This document shows positions 19,501 through 30,070 of a stretch of DNA of 32,964 nt, one piece after another; the first letter of the stretch is position 1; each line of letters starts with the position of its first letter. The translations under genes were made by a program, and so were the position numbers. The notes beneath the pieces are model-generated. The model did no database searches and had not been told where the DNA came from. It saw nothing but the letters and a program-made list of their open reading frames with translations. The stretch is from an uncultured Actinomycetes bacterium (GTDB taxonomy: Bacteria; Actinomycetota; Actinomycetes; Nanopelagicales; Nanopelagicaceae). The stretch lies in NCBI GenBank assembly GCA_903838035.1, contig CAILWW010000052.1:1-32964 (forward strand), in the 5' to 3' direction.

Positions 19501-21560
19501 TGGCGGCGAAGAAAAAGAAGAAATCCCCTTCAGTTAAGAAGGTCACCATCAAGCGTCCAAATATGCGCAAAGTTATGCGCGGTCCACTTTTCTGGATTCT
19601 CATTGCGTTGATTGCAATCTCATTCTTCGGAAATATTTCTGGCAGCGGAGCCAAGTTTGTAAAGGTTGATACCTCGAAGATTTTGACCGCTATTACCGAG
19701 AATAAGGTCGAATCGGCACGAGTAATCGATAAAGATCAACGAATCGAAGTCGTTCTGAAAAAGGGCGATTACATCAATGGCTCAAATCAAGTATTTGCAT
19801 CATATGTGACGGGTGAAGAGCCATCCATTGTTGCGCTACTGACTTCAAATCCACCGGCAAAAGCTTGGGATATTAAAGTTCCCACGACCTCATTCCTCGC
19901 TAATTTAGCGATGAGCTTTCTTCCGCTCTTGCTTATTGGTTTTCTCTTTATGCTCTTTATGGGCAATGCCCAAGGCGGAAAGAAAATCTTTAGCTTCGGC
20001 CGATCACGTGCGAAACAACAGACCAAAGAGATGCCGAAGAACACCTTTGCAGATGTTGCGGGTGCCGATGAGGCGGTCGCTGAACTCCGTGAAATCAAGG
20101 ACTTTCTCGCCGATCCAAAGCGCTATCAAGATATGGGTGCAAAGATTCCAAAAGGCGTTTTGCTTTACGGTCCTCCCGGAACGGGAAAGACGTTGCTCGC
20201 CCGCGCTGTTGCTGGTGAAGCGAACTGTCCATTCTTCTCTATCTCTGGCTCTGACTTTGTCGAAATGTTTGTCGGTGTTGGTGCTTCGCGAGTACGCGAT
20301 CTCTTTGCTCAAGCTAAAGCAGCCGCCCCAGCAATCATCTTCCTCGATGAGATTGATGCCGTTGGACGTCAACGTGGCGCCGGTCTTGGTGGCGGTAACG
20401 ATGAGCGCGAGCAGACTCTCAATCAATTACTTGTAGAGATGGATGGCTTTGAAGCAAATGGCCAAGTCATTCTCATTGCCGCAACCAACCGTCCCGACGT
20501 TCTAGATCCAGCACTTCTTCGTCCCGGTCGCTTTGATCGTCAGATTCCAGTTGATCGGCCAGACCTCAAAGGTCGAGCAGCGATTCTGGAAGTTCATGCC
20601 AAAAATAAGCCGTTGGCAAAGGCGGTTGATCTCAATGAATTCGCAAAGCGCACTCCAGGTTTTACCGGTGCGGATTTGGCAAATGTATTAAATGAAGCCG
20701 CACTCTTAACGGCTCGTCACAACGCCAAGATCATTACTGTGGAAGCACTTGATGAGGCGATTGATCGAGTCATGGCCGGCCCACAGCGCACAACGCACTT
20801 AATGACAGAGGATGAGCGACGTATCACTGCTTATCACGAGGGTGGTCACGCGCTTGTTGCGCGCGCTCTTACTCAAACCGATCCAGTACATAAGATCACG
20901 ATCATGCCGCGCGGTCGCGCACTTGGCTACACCATGATCTTGCCGGAAGAGGATCGATACGCAACTACGCGTAATCAACTGCTCGATCAGCTTGCCTACT
21001 CACTTGGTGGTCGTGCTGCGGAGGAGTTAATTTTCCACGATCCAACCACTGGTGCTTCCAATGATATTGAGAAGGCCACAAATCTTGCCCGTTCCATGGT
21101 TACTCAATATGGAATGACCGAACGAGTTGGCGCAATCAAACTTGGCGTCAGCGAAGGTGATCCATTCTTGGGTCGCAACTATGGTCATACGCGTGATTAT
21201 TCAGAAGAGATGGCAGCGATCGTAGATGAAGAAATTCGTTCACTGATTGAGACCGCCCATCAAGAGGCCTTCGATATTCTGGTTGAAAATCGCGATATTT
21301 TAGATGCGCTTGTCATCGAACTTCTTGAGAAGGAAACCCTGCTCAAAGAAGAGATCGAGAAAATATTTGCAAAGGTTCGTTCGGCAAAGCCACGTCCAGC
21401 TTGGACCGGTTCTGCTACCCGCATTCCTAGCCAACAGCCACCAGTCCCAACATCGCCAGCGAAGAAGAGCGTTTTTGCCAGCGAGCCAGAAGCTCCGGTT
21501 GCAAAGAAAGTTGCCAAGCGAGCTGCGGTGAAGAAGAAAGCTGCGCCGGAAAGTGAGTGA
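19500..21560 (+). CDS. ftsH: ATP-dependent zinc metalloprotease FtsH
   Basis: [27 protein letters not shown] zinc motif; two TM segments. Confidence 0.97.
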   Translation: MAAKKKKKSPSVKKVTIKRPNMRKVMRGPLFWILIALIAISFFGNISGSGAKFVKVDTSKILTAITENKVESARVIDKDQRIEVVLKKGDYINGSNQVFASYVTGEEPSIVALLTSNPPAKAWDIKVPTTSFLANLAMSFLPLLLIGFLFMLFMGNAQGGKKIFSFGRSRAKQQTKEMPKNTFADVAGADEAVAELREIKDFLADPKRYQDMGAKIPKGVLLYGPPGTGKTLLARAVAGEANCPFFSISGSDFVEMFVGVGASRVRDLFAQAKAAAPAIIFLDEIDAVGRQRGAGLGGGNDEREQTLNQLLVEMDGFEANGQVILIAATNRPDVLDPALLRPGRFDRQIPVDRPDLKGRAAILEVHAKNKPLAKAVDLNEFAKRTPGFTGADLANVLNEAALLTARHNAKIITVEALDEAIDRVMAGPQRTTHLMTEDERRITAYHEGGHALVARALTQTDPVHKITIMPRGRALGYTMILPEEDRYATTRNQLLDQLAYSLGGRAAEELIFHDPTTGASNDIEKATNLARSMVTQYGMTERVGAIKLGVSEGDPFLGRNYGHTRDYSEEMAAIVDEEIRSLIETAHQEAFDILVENRDILDALVIELLEKETLLKEEIEKIFAKVRSAKPRPAWTGSATRIPSQQPPVPTSPAKKSVFASEPEAPVAKKVAKRAAVKKKAAPESE

Positions 21561-22176
21561 GATTAACTCTGTCTCTATGGGACCAAATGAAGGTGCCGCA
21601 GTAGGAGAGTTTGATCATGATCGAGCAGAACGTGCGGTTCGGGAACTTCTCATCGCAATTGGCGAAGATCCAACCCGCGAAGGTTTACTTGAGACCCCAG
21701 CTCGAGTTGCGCGTGCAATGCGCGAAAACTTTGCTGGGCTCTTTCAAGAACCCTCGGAAGTTCTCTCGACCACCTTCGACATTGGTCATAACGAACTCGT
21801 AATCGTTCGCGATATCGAAGTCTTCTCACATTGCGAACATCACCTCACTCCTTTTCATGGCTATGCCCACATCGGATATATCCCGGGTGAATCTGGTCAG
21901 ATTACTGGCCTCTCGAAATTGGCTCGGATTGTTGATCTCTATGCAAAGCGGCCACAAGTACAAGAGCGCTTAACCACTCAAATCGCAGATGCGCTTGTCG
22001 AAGGTTTAGATGCGGCTGGCGTCATCGTTGTGATTGACTGCGAACACTTATGTATGTCCATGCGCGGAGTGCGCAAATCAGAAGCACGAACTCTTACGAG
22101 TGCAGTTCGTGGGCAGCTGAGAAATCCTGCGACGCGAGCAGAGGCGATGAGCCTAATAACTGCTCCACATCATTAA
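21553..22176 (+). CDS. folE: GTP cyclohydrolase I
   Basis: [44 protein letters not shown]. Start GTG 21553 or ATG 21577. Confidence 0.95.
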   Translation: MSEINSVSMGPNEGAAVGEFDHDRAERAVRELLIAIGEDPTREGLLETPARVARAMRENFAGLFQEPSEVLSTTFDIGHNELVIVRDIEVFSHCEHHLTPFHGYAHIGYIPGESGQITGLSKLARIVDLYAKRPQVQERLTTQIADALVEGLDAAGVIVVIDCEHLCMSMRGVRKSEARTLTSAVRGQLRNPATRAEAMSLITAPHH

Positions 22177-22185
22177 GAATTAAAT

Positions 22186-22989
22186 ATGAGCGACGAACGC
22201 ACGTTGGTGATGGGCATTCTCAATATCACACCAGATTCCTTTGCCGACGGTGGTCGTCATAATTCTTTCGAAAGTGCCCTTGCCCGCGCAAAAGTGATGA
22301 TTGCCGAAGGCGTCGACATCATTGATATAGGTGGCGAATCAACCCGACCTGGTGCCGCTCGCGTGAGTGCCGACGAAGAGATTGAGCGAACCATTCCCAT
22401 CATTACCGAGTTAAAAGAATTGGGAATTCCAACAAGTATCGACACCATGCGAGCAAGTACGGCGCAAGCCGCTATCTCCGCCGGCGCTGCATACGTCAAT
22501 GATGTAAGCGGTGGTCTGGCAGATGAGAAGATGGCGAAGTTGATGGCCGCGCATCCAGATATTCAATATATAGCGATGCATTGGCGTGGACATTCCGAAG
22601 ATATGCAGAGCAAAGCCAACTACAAGAACGTAGTTAGCGAGGTTAAGGATGAACTTGAGGACCGTGTTGAGGCGCTCATAAAGAGTGGGGTCAACGCCGA
22701 GCAAATAATTTTGGATCCTGGTCTAGGTTTTGCAAAGACGGCCGAACACAACTGGGAGATATTGCGCAACCTTGATCGTTTCGCGCTACTTGGTTTTCCG
22801 TTACTGATCGGAGCTTCCCGTAAGAGTTTCTTGGGCGTGCTCTTGGAAGAACCAGATCCAGACCTGCGCGAAGCTGCATCAATTGCAATCACTACTGAAG
22901 TTGCCCGCCAAGGAGTTTGGGCGGTACGGACGCATGGAGTTAAGGCTCATGTTGATGCCATAAAAGTTGTAGCGGAGCTTTCCAAATGA
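22186..22989 (+). CDS. folP: dihydropteroate synthase
   Basis: MGILNITPDSFADGG, DIGGESTRPGA, DPGLGFAKTAEHNWE. Confidence 0.96.
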   Translation: MSDERTLVMGILNITPDSFADGGRHNSFESALARAKVMIAEGVDIIDIGGESTRPGAARVSADEEIERTIPIITELKELGIPTSIDTMRASTAQAAISAGAAYVNDVSGGLADEKMAKLMAAHPDIQYIAMHWRGHSEDMQSKANYKNVVSEVKDELEDRVEALIKSGVNAEQIILDPGLGFAKTAEHNWEILRNLDRFALLGFPLLIGASRKSFLGVLLEEPDPDLREAASIAITTEVARQGVWAVRTHGVKAHVDAIKVVAELSK

Positions 22990-23348
22990 GCGATCTAATT
23001 CGAGTTACCGGAATTTCAGCGACCGGCTTTCACGGAGTCTTTGAAGAGGAGCGCCGATCGGGTCAGGTATTTATCGTCGATGTCGAACTTCGAGTTGATC
23101 TTGCGCTGCCCGGTGCCACCGATGATGTGACAACAACAGTGGATTATGGCGCCGTGGCGAAAGTTGTCGAAGGTGAAATTAAGGGCGAGCCAGTTAATTT
23201 GATTGAGAAGCTGGCATCGAGAATTTCCTCCCGGATTTTTAGCGAATTCAACTTGGTCGATTCGCTGGTAGTGACGGTGCATAAACCAAGTGCGCCAGTA
23301 CAAGTTCTGACATCCGATATCTCAATAAGCATCGAACGATTTCGATGA
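22986..23348 (+). CDS. folB: dihydroneopterin aldolase
   Basis: GFHGVFEEERRSGQVFIVDVEL; ATGA overlaps with folP and folK. Confidence 0.92.
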   Translation: MSDLIRVTGISATGFHGVFEEERRSGQVFIVDVELRVDLALPGATDDVTTTVDYGAVAKVVEGEIKGEPVNLIEKLASRISSRIFSEFNLVDSLVVTVHKPSAPVQVLTSDISISIERFR

Positions 23349-23794
23349 AGGTAGTAATTGCGCTTGGCTCAAACCTTGGCGAAAGTTTCTCAATTTTAGA
23401 ATCGGCAGTTGAGAAAATATCGGAAATTATTACTGTCACCAATCTCTCCAGCTTCATCGAGACCGAGCCGGTTGGTGGCCCAGAACAACCGAATTACATC
23501 AACGCAGTTCTTATTGGTGAAAGTGAAATTGAGCCGCTGGAACTACTCCATCATCTTCAAAGAATCGAAAACGAATTTGGACGCACTCGTGAAGTGCGTT
23601 GGGGAGCCAGAACACTTGATTTAGATTTAATCGACGCAGGCGGTCTACTGATTAACTCTCCTGAACTAGAGCTGCCACATCCTCGGGCTCATGAGCGCGC
23701 CTTTGTATTGCAGCCTTGGGTGGAGATTGATCCCCACGCGAGTATTCCGGGGAGAGGCGCTATCGCCTCGCTTTTGAGTGAGATAGAGGAGTAA
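23345..23794 (+). CDS. folK: 2-amino-4-hydroxy-6-hydroxymethyldihydropteridine pyrophosphokinase
   Basis: ALGSNLG, RWGARTLDLDLI, LPHPRAHERAFVLQPW. Confidence 0.95.
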   Translation: MKVVIALGSNLGESFSILESAVEKISEIITVTNLSSFIETEPVGGPEQPNYINAVLIGESEIEPLELLHHLQRIENEFGRTREVRWGARTLDLDLIDAGGLLINSPELELPHPRAHERAFVLQPWVEIDPHASIPGRGAIASLLSEIEE

Positions 23795-23833
23795 CCTTTT
23801 CCCACGAGCCCGGTACCCGGAAAGGACTGGAGC

Positions 23834-24628
23834 ATGAACCTAGATCTCAAGCACCCAATGGCCTTTGTTCCAACTATGGGTGCGCTTCATCCTGGGCATC
23901 AATCGCTCATCAAAATTGCAAAAACCTACGCCCCCAATATTTTGGTGAGCATCTTTGTTAACCCACTTCAATTTGAAAACCCAATCGACCTAGAAAAGTA
24001 TCCACGCGATTTAGCTGGGGATATTGAAAAGGCGGAGGGAGCTGGTGCCACATTTGTCTGGGCTCCGACCGTGGAAGAGATTTATCCGGATCAACCCCAG
24101 ATAATTTCAGCCGGAGAACTTGGAAATAAATTTGAAGGCGTCCATCGATTTGGCCACTTTGATGGCGTACTCACCGTTGTCAAAAGACTCTTTGATCTCA
24201 CAGCCCCCGAGTTTGCCATCTTTGGTGAGAAAGATTTCCAGCAACTATTTCTCATCAAACGTATGGTCCGTGATTTAAATATTCCTATCGAAATTATTAC
24301 CGCGCCAATTATTCGTGAGCGTGATGGACTTGCCATGTCCTCCAGAAATGTGAGGCTGAGCGAGAAAGGCCGCAACGCTGCACTCGTAATATCACGGGCG
24401 CTAAGCGGGGCAGCAACCCAACAAAACCTCTCGGCAGCGCGTAAAGCGCTCCATGAAACGCTGGCGAGCGAGAAGTCTTTCGCCCTGGACTATGCCGAAA
24501 TAATCGATGCAGACACCTTTGAACTCGCGACCGAATCAACCATGAAACCCCGGGCGTTAGTTGCTGGCTGGGTGGAAGATGTTCGCTTGATAGACAATAT
24601 GGCGATGAAACCTGGAGCTGGCATATGA
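23834..24628 (+). CDS. panC: pantothenate synthetase (short N-terminus)
   Basis: FVPTMGALHPGHQSL, FVNPLQF, FGHFDGVLTVV, FGEKDFQQL, MSSRN motifs. Confidence 0.93.
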   Translation: MNLDLKHPMAFVPTMGALHPGHQSLIKIAKTYAPNILVSIFVNPLQFENPIDLEKYPRDLAGDIEKAEGAGATFVWAPTVEEIYPDQPQIISAGELGNKFEGVHRFGHFDGVLTVVKRLFDLTAPEFAIFGEKDFQQLFLIKRMVRDLNIPIEIITAPIIRERDGLAMSSRNVRLSEKGRNAALVISRALSGAATQQNLSAARKALHETLASEKSFALDYAEIIDADTFELATESTMKPRALVAGWVEDVRLIDNMAMKPGAGI

Positions 24629-26229
24629 AATTACTTACCGGAAAGCCAGGCTGGACCGTACAAGCAGATGTAATTGTGATTGGCTCTGGTGTTGCAGGTT
24701 TAACAACCGCGCTCAATCTTCGTGCATCAAAACTTTCGGTTCTACTAGTAACAAAAGCGAAAATTGATGAGGGTTCTACTAAGTGGGCACAGGGTGGAAT
24801 TGCTGCCGCCCTTGGTCCAGGCGATACGCCCGATCAACATAAGAAGGATACTTTGACGGCTGGCGCCGGACTTTGCGATATCGCCGCGGTTGATGTGCTG
24901 GTGACCGAAGGGCCAGAAGCAGTTCGAAAGTTAATTGCACAAGGCGCGGTATTTGATAAATCAGAGACTGGTGAAATCGCCTTAACTCGCGAGGGCGGCC
25001 ATCTTCGCAATCGAATTCTTCATGCTGGCGGCGACGCAACCGGTGCCGAAGTTTCGCGCGCGCTCTTGGCTGCAGTTAATGATGATGAAGGAATTGAAGT
25101 CATCGAGAATGCGCTTGCCATCGATGTGCTTCAGAGCGCCGCGGGCGCAGTATGTGGCGTAACTTTGCACGTAATCAATGCCGGAAGTCGTGATGGAGTT
25201 GGTCGCGCGCTGGCGAAAGCCGTTGTCATCGCCACAGGCGGTCTTGGTCAGGTCTATTCGCAAACCACAAACCCACCGGTCTCTACCGGCGATGGCGTTG
25301 CACTGGCGCTTCGAGCAGGAGCTGAAGTCGCCGACGTTGAATTCATTCAATTTCATCCCACTGTTCTCTGGCGCGAGAGCGCAAGTGGGGGGCAACAACC
25401 GCTCATTAGTGAAGCGGTACGTGGTGAAGGCGCGCTCTTGCTCAACGATAAAGGCGAGCGATTTATGAAAGAGAAACATCCGCTGGCAGAACTCGCTCCG
25501 CGCGATATCGTGGCAAAAGAAATTTTCATTCAGATGAAAGAGTCGAATTCTCCTCATGTTTGGTTGGATGCAACTACCGTTCCAGATTTCGAGAAGCGTT
25601 TCCCAACTATCTATGCCTCCTGCCTAGAAAATGGGATCGACCCAAAGAGTCAGGCAATTCCCGTGGCTCCTGCTTCGCACTACGCATCCGGTGGTGTCCG
25701 CGTTGATCTCAACGGTCAGACAACGGTGCCGGGACTTTATGCTTGTGGCGAGACCGCATGCACAGGTGCACATGGTGCGAATCGCCTTGCCTCTAATTCA
25801 TTGCTGGAAGGATTGGTATTTGGCGCGCGAATTGCAGCGCACATTGCCGCCCATCCGGCACCACAACTTGAACCGGAAGATGCACCCGCACATTTCCTGC
25901 TCAACCCCGCAATCCAATTGCCATTGCAATTAGCGATGAGCCAAGGCGCGGGCGTAATGCGCTCGGCTGCCTCGCTCAAAGAGACGCTTGGAATATTGGA
26001 GCAACTAGCAACTCGCACTAGCACGGAACCTTGTATCGAAGCGTGGGAGGCGACAAACCTTTATCTCCTCGCTATTGCCATCATTCGCGGTGCGGCAGAG
26101 CGTAAGGAATCTCGAGGTTCGCATTGGCGGAGTGATTTTCCGGAACCAAGTTTGGATTGGCAGCGAAGAATTATTCAGCGAATTGATAGTGATGGAGTTT
26201 GGCATATGCGTTATGAAGAGGTGAAGTAA
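24625..26229 (+). CDS. nadB: L-aspartate oxidase
   Basis: GSGVAGLTTAL FAD motif, KWAQGGIAAALGPGDTPDQH, GLYACGETACTGAHGANRLASNSLLEGLVFG. Confidence 0.93.
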   Translation: MKLLTGKPGWTVQADVIVIGSGVAGLTTALNLRASKLSVLLVTKAKIDEGSTKWAQGGIAAALGPGDTPDQHKKDTLTAGAGLCDIAAVDVLVTEGPEAVRKLIAQGAVFDKSETGEIALTREGGHLRNRILHAGGDATGAEVSRALLAAVNDDEGIEVIENALAIDVLQSAAGAVCGVTLHVINAGSRDGVGRALAKAVVIATGGLGQVYSQTTNPPVSTGDGVALALRAGAEVADVEFIQFHPTVLWRESASGGQQPLISEAVRGEGALLLNDKGERFMKEKHPLAELAPRDIVAKEIFIQMKESNSPHVWLDATTVPDFEKRFPTIYASCLENGIDPKSQAIPVAPASHYASGGVRVDLNGQTTVPGLYACGETACTGAHGANRLASNSLLEGLVFGARIAAHIAAHPAPQLEPEDAPAHFLLNPAIQLPLQLAMSQGAGVMRSAASLKETLGILEQLATRTSTEPCIEAWEATNLYLLAIAIIRGAAERKESRGSHWRSDFPEPSLDWQRRIIQRIDSDGVWHMRYEEVK

Positions 26230-27107
26230 TGGCACTGAGCGAGAAGTTAACCGCCGAATTATTGGCGCTAGATCTCAATCCTGAATATGTGCATTGGGTG
26301 GCAAGCGCAACCATTAAAGAAGATCTAAATGGCGGCGAAGATGTCACATCTGTGGCCACTATTCCAGCAGCACAATTATCGATTGCCGATTATCGGGCTC
26401 GCAAAGCCGGAACCGTGGCCGGATTGCATATTGCCGCGGCGGTTCTAGAAATTTGTGGAATTACTGATTATGAAATCAAAGTGTCGGAAGGCACTCATGT
26501 GGAAGCCGGGCAAGTTCTGCTTGTCGCAAAGGGAAATACTCGAGATCTGCTACTGAGTGAAAGAAGCGCCCTCAACTTCCTTGGACGCTTGAGCGGTATC
26601 GCAACGCTAACTCGTCGATGGGTTGATGAGGTAAAGGGCTATCCAGTAGCAATTAGAGATACTCGAAAGACCACACCGTTACTTCGCGAACTCGAGAAAT
26701 TTGCCGTTAGAGCAGGCGGCGGCGTGAATCACCGAATGTCGCTCTCGGATGCCGCGCTCATCAAAGATAACCATATTGTGGCCGCCGGCGGAGTCTCACA
26801 GGCATTTAAAGCGGTACGCGAGAAATATCCGAATATTGAAGTAGAAGTCGAAGTAGATCTGTTGGAACAGCTTCGCGAAGTTGTAGCTGCGGGTGCCGAT
26901 CTAGTTCTTCTCGACAATATGAATATTGAACAATGTCGTGCCGCAGTGGAGATTGTTACAGGGGCTACCAAGTTGGAGGCATCTGGTGGGCTGTCCCTTG
27001 AAAATGCTAAAGCTTATGCGGCGACCGGAGTTGATTATCTAGCGGTCGGCGCGCTAACACATTCCGCAGTTGTTCTCGATATTGGTCTCGATCTAAGGAT
27101 GGCGTAA
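26229..27107 (+). CDS. nadC: nicotinate-nucleotide pyrophosphorylase (carboxylating)
   Basis: RDTRKTTPLLRELEKFAVRAGGGVNHRMSLSDAALIKDNHI. Confidence 0.95.
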   Translation: MALSEKLTAELLALDLNPEYVHWVASATIKEDLNGGEDVTSVATIPAAQLSIADYRARKAGTVAGLHIAAAVLEICGITDYEIKVSEGTHVEAGQVLLVAKGNTRDLLLSERSALNFLGRLSGIATLTRRWVDEVKGYPVAIRDTRKTTPLLRELEKFAVRAGGGVNHRMSLSDAALIKDNHIVAAGGVSQAFKAVREKYPNIEVEVEVDLLEQLREVVAAGADLVLLDNMNIEQCRAAVEIVTGATKLEASGGLSLENAKAYAATGVDYLAVGALTHSAVVLDIGLDLRMA

Positions 27108-27884
27108 ATGTTATTAACAATCGATATCGGCAATACAAATACCGTTCTAGGTATTTTTGATGGTGAAAAGTTGGCGAAGTCATGGCGAGTAAAGACCGAC
27201 CCTCGCGATACCTCCGATGAACTTTGGCTGCGTTATAAGTCGCTGATTGAAGGTTACGAAGTCACGGGCCTTGCCGTATGCTCAACTGTTCCAGCCTCGC
27301 TGCGCGAAGTAAGAACAATGATCTCTCAGTATTTCTCCAATACTCCGACTACTCTGGTTGAGCCCGGAATTAAAACTGGCGTTCCACTACTCGTGGATAA
27401 TCCCAAAGAGATTGGCGCCGATCGGATAGTCAACACTTTGGCGGCTCACACTCTCTACGGCGAGCACGGACCCTGCATAGTTGTCGATTTCGGAACTTCA
27501 ACAAATCTCGACGTTGTATCACCAAAGGGAGAATTTCTCGGTGGCGCCCTCGCCCCCGGAATTGAAATCTCAGTCGAAGCACTTGCAGCGAGAGCGGCTC
27601 AACTTCGCAAAGTTGAACTAGTCGTACCAAAGAACATCATCGGTAAGAACACCGTGGAAGCGCTCCAATCGGGAACTATTTATGGATTTGCTGGCCAAGT
27701 CGATGGCTTAGTTCTGCGCATCATTGACGAACTAGAAATTCAATATCCTGATGCCGGCCCAGTGACGGTAATTGCTACTGGGGGATTAGCTCCACTCGTG
27801 ATGGGGATTGCCGAAAATATCGATTTTCATGAGCCAGATTTAACGCTGATTGGACTTCGACTAGTTCATGAGCGCAATCACTAA
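27108..27884 (+). CDS. coaX: type III pantothenate kinase
   Basis: [42 protein letters not shown]. Confidence 0.95.
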   Translation: MLLTIDIGNTNTVLGIFDGEKLAKSWRVKTDPRDTSDELWLRYKSLIEGYEVTGLAVCSTVPASLREVRTMISQYFSNTPTTLVEPGIKTGVPLLVDNPKEIGADRIVNTLAAHTLYGEHGPCIVVDFGTSTNLDVVSPKGEFLGGALAPGIEISVEALAARAAQLRKVELVVPKNIIGKNTVEALQSGTIYGFAGQVDGLVLRIIDELEIQYPDAGPVTVIATGGLAPLVMGIAENIDFHEPDLTLIGLRLVHERNH

Positions 27885-27904
27885 ACGGTAGACTTCCCAC
27901 TCTT

Positions 27905-29416
27905 ATGAGCGAGAATAATTCAGTTACCGCGCCGGCCGAAGACGATCTACCCGAACAACTTCGAATTCGTCGTGAAAAGCGAGCTGCAATTATTGCCAAG
28001 GGCCAAGAGCCATACCCAGTCTCGGTTCCTCGCACCGCATCACTCAAAGCAATCCGCGAAGAACATGCCGGTCTTGAAACGGATACCGCCACTGGGATTA
28101 TTGAAAGTGTCGCAGGTCGAGTTATCTTCAAGCGCGATACCGGCAAACTCTGCTTTGCCACTTTACGCGAAGGTGATGGCACCGAACTTCAAGCAATGCT
28201 CTCACTCGACAAGGTCGGTCAAGATGCACTCGATGCTTGGAAGAGCGAGATTGATTTAGGTGACTTGGTCAGCGTTACTGGTGAAGTAATCACATCAAAG
28301 CGCGGTGAACTTTCGATTCTGGCCAACTCATTTAATATTGCGGCAAAATCACTTCGACCATTACCGGTCGAACATAAGCCGCTCTCGGAAGAGACGCGCG
28401 TTCGGATGCGATATGTGGATCTCATCGTTCGACCTGAAGCCAGAACAACTGCGCGACTTCGCCCAGCTGTGATGCGTTCACTTCGTGAAACCTTCAATGC
28501 CCGCGAGTTCATCGAAGTCGAGACACCAATGCTCCAGGTCATGCACGGTGGCGCGACGGCTCGTCCATTTAAAACCTTAAGTAATGCCTACGATATGGAA
28601 CTCTTCCTGCGTATTGCGCCAGAGCTCTTCCTAAAGCGTTGCGTTGTTGGTGGCCTCGAGCGCGTCTTTGAAATTAACCGAAACTTCCGAAATGAAGGCG
28701 CTGACTCAAGTCACTCGCCCGAATTTGCAATGATTGAGAGCTATGAGGCATATGGAGATTGGAACTCCATTGCCGAACTCACTCGCACGCTAGTTCAAAA
28801 TGCAGCGATGGCGGTTTCGGGAAGCCATGTTGTTACACATCACGATGGTCGCCAGCTCGACCTTGGTGGAACTTGGCGGGAAGCAAATCTTTATGACCTA
28901 ATCTCTGAAGGTGTTGGCACCGAAGTAACGCCACAAACTTCTTATGAGAGTCTCAAAGAGATGGCGATAAAGCTCGGCATGAAGGTGGATCCAAAGTGGA
29001 TTACCGGAAAGCTGGCGGAAGAGATTTTTGAACATACCTCTGCCGATCAACTCGCTGGTCCGATTTTTGTTAAGGGATATCCAGTCGATACTTCTCCACT
29101 TGTTCGAGAGCATCGAACTATTCCTGGAATTGTTGAGAAGTGGGATTTGTATGTCGAGGGATTTGAACTCGCCACTGGATACTCAGAACTCATTGATCCG
29201 GTAATTCAACGCGAACGTCTGACCGAACAATCATTGCTGGCTGCCAAGGGCGACCTAGAGGCAATGCAACTCGATGAAGATTTCTTGCGCGCCATGGAAT
29301 ATGCCATGCCACCAATGGGTGGAATGGGAATGGGTGTTGATCGCTTGTTAATGGCTCTGACCGGTCTTGGCATTCGCGAAACTATTCTCTTCCCACTGGT
29401 TAAGCCAGAGGAATAA
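27905..29416 (+). CDS. lysS: lysyl-tRNA synthetase, class II
   Basis: [53 protein letters not shown]. Confidence 0.96.
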   Translation: MSENNSVTAPAEDDLPEQLRIRREKRAAIIAKGQEPYPVSVPRTASLKAIREEHAGLETDTATGIIESVAGRVIFKRDTGKLCFATLREGDGTELQAMLSLDKVGQDALDAWKSEIDLGDLVSVTGEVITSKRGELSILANSFNIAAKSLRPLPVEHKPLSEETRVRMRYVDLIVRPEARTTARLRPAVMRSLRETFNAREFIEVETPMLQVMHGGATARPFKTLSNAYDMELFLRIAPELFLKRCVVGGLERVFEINRNFRNEGADSSHSPEFAMIESYEAYGDWNSIAELTRTLVQNAAMAVSGSHVVTHHDGRQLDLGGTWREANLYDLISEGVGTEVTPQTSYESLKEMAIKLGMKVDPKWITGKLAEEIFEHTSADQLAGPIFVKGYPVDTSPLVREHRTIPGIVEKWDLYVEGFELATGYSELIDPVIQRERLTEQSLLAAKGDLEAMQLDEDFLRAMEYAMPPMGGMGMGVDRLLMALTGLGIRETILFPLVKPEE

Positions 29417-29424
29417 GCCGTTTA

Positions 29425-29925
29425 ATGTCTATTGAAATCCGTGCCGCACGCACCAGCGATGTAAAACAAATCCGCGAGCTTATTGATACTTACGCGGTTC
29501 CTGGCCGCATGCTTGGAAAAGAGACCGTAACTCTTTTTGAAAGCGTCCAAGAATTTACCGTTGCCGTTGAAGGCGATCTCGTCGTAGGTTGCGGAGCTCT
29601 TCACGTGCTTTGGGAAGATCTGGCTGAAGTCCGCACTGTTGCGGTCTCGCCGAATTTCCAGCGCCAAGGAATTGGCCACAAGATTTTGGATGCAATCGTT
29701 GAACGGGCAATGAGCGTTGGCGTAAAACGAATCTTCTGCCTCACCTTTGAAACCGAGTTTTTCGGCTCGCATGGCTTTGAAGTAATCGAAGGCACCCCAG
29801 TCAGCCACGAGGTCTATGGCGAACTCCTTCGCTCCTATGATCAAGGAGTCGCCGAATTCCTCGACCTTGAGAGCGTGAAGCCAAATACCCTTGGCAATAC
29901 CCGAATGCTCAAGATTCTCGCCTAA
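29425..29925 (+). CDS. argA: amino-acid (glutamate) N-acetyltransferase, short GNAT-type ArgA as in mycobacteria
   Basis: VVGCGALHVLWEDLAEVRTVAV, FCLTFETEFFGSHGFEVIEGTPV, YDQGVAEFLDLESVKPNTLGNTRML resemble actinobacterial GNAT-only NAGS. Confidence 0.8.
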   Translation: MSIEIRAARTSDVKQIRELIDTYAVPGRMLGKETVTLFESVQEFTVAVEGDLVVGCGALHVLWEDLAEVRTVAVSPNFQRQGIGHKILDAIVERAMSVGVKRIFCLTFETEFFGSHGFEVIEGTPVSHEVYGELLRSYDQGVAEFLDLESVKPNTLGNTRMLKILA

Positions 29926-29938
29926 TTCGGGCATAAAT

Positions 29939-29956
29939 AGCCCCTGGGCGGGGTTT
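29939..29956 (+). terminator. weak terminator-like hairpin after argA
   Basis: agCCCCtgggcGGGGttt; only a 3-nt T-run. Confidence 0.35.
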
Positions 29957-29964
29957 ACTGAAAG

Positions 29965-30006
29965 TAATCTCAAGCAGCGGGCACCTGCCCGTAAGCAATA
30001 GGCTTG
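29965..30006 (+). promoter_or_regulatory. candidate clpC promoter -10 (TAATCT) plus nested hairpin in 5' leader
   Basis: TAATCT 29965-29970; outer arms CAAGC 29971-29975 / GCTTG 30002-30006; inner arms CGGGCA 29978-29983 / TGCCCG 29986-29991. Confidence 0.45.
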
Positions 30007-30051
30007 GCGATACAAGTCCAAGCAATACAAGTCCAAGAAATACCAGTCCAA
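30007..30051 (+). repeat. three tandem 15-bp repeats in clpC leader
   Basis: gcgatacaagtccaa / gcaatacaagtccaa / gaaataccagtccaa, contiguous. Confidence 0.85.
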
Positions 30052-30070
30052 CCACCCTGGAGGTAGCTAG

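Noticed and set aside
19500-19560. Lys-rich FtsH N-terminus ([14 protein letters not shown]) as possible frameshift-prone A-tract
   Set aside because: The run is interrupted by G residues and encodes a plausible cytosolic tail before the first TM segment.
24982-25557. 191-aa minus-strand ORF inside nadB
   Set aside because: Antisense to a strongly supported gene, no domain signal; typical shadow ORF.
29422-30051. 209-aa minus-strand ORF antisense to argA and the clpC leader
   Set aside because: Overlaps a well-supported argA on the opposite strand; low-complexity start arises from the 15-bp repeats; no recognisable domain.
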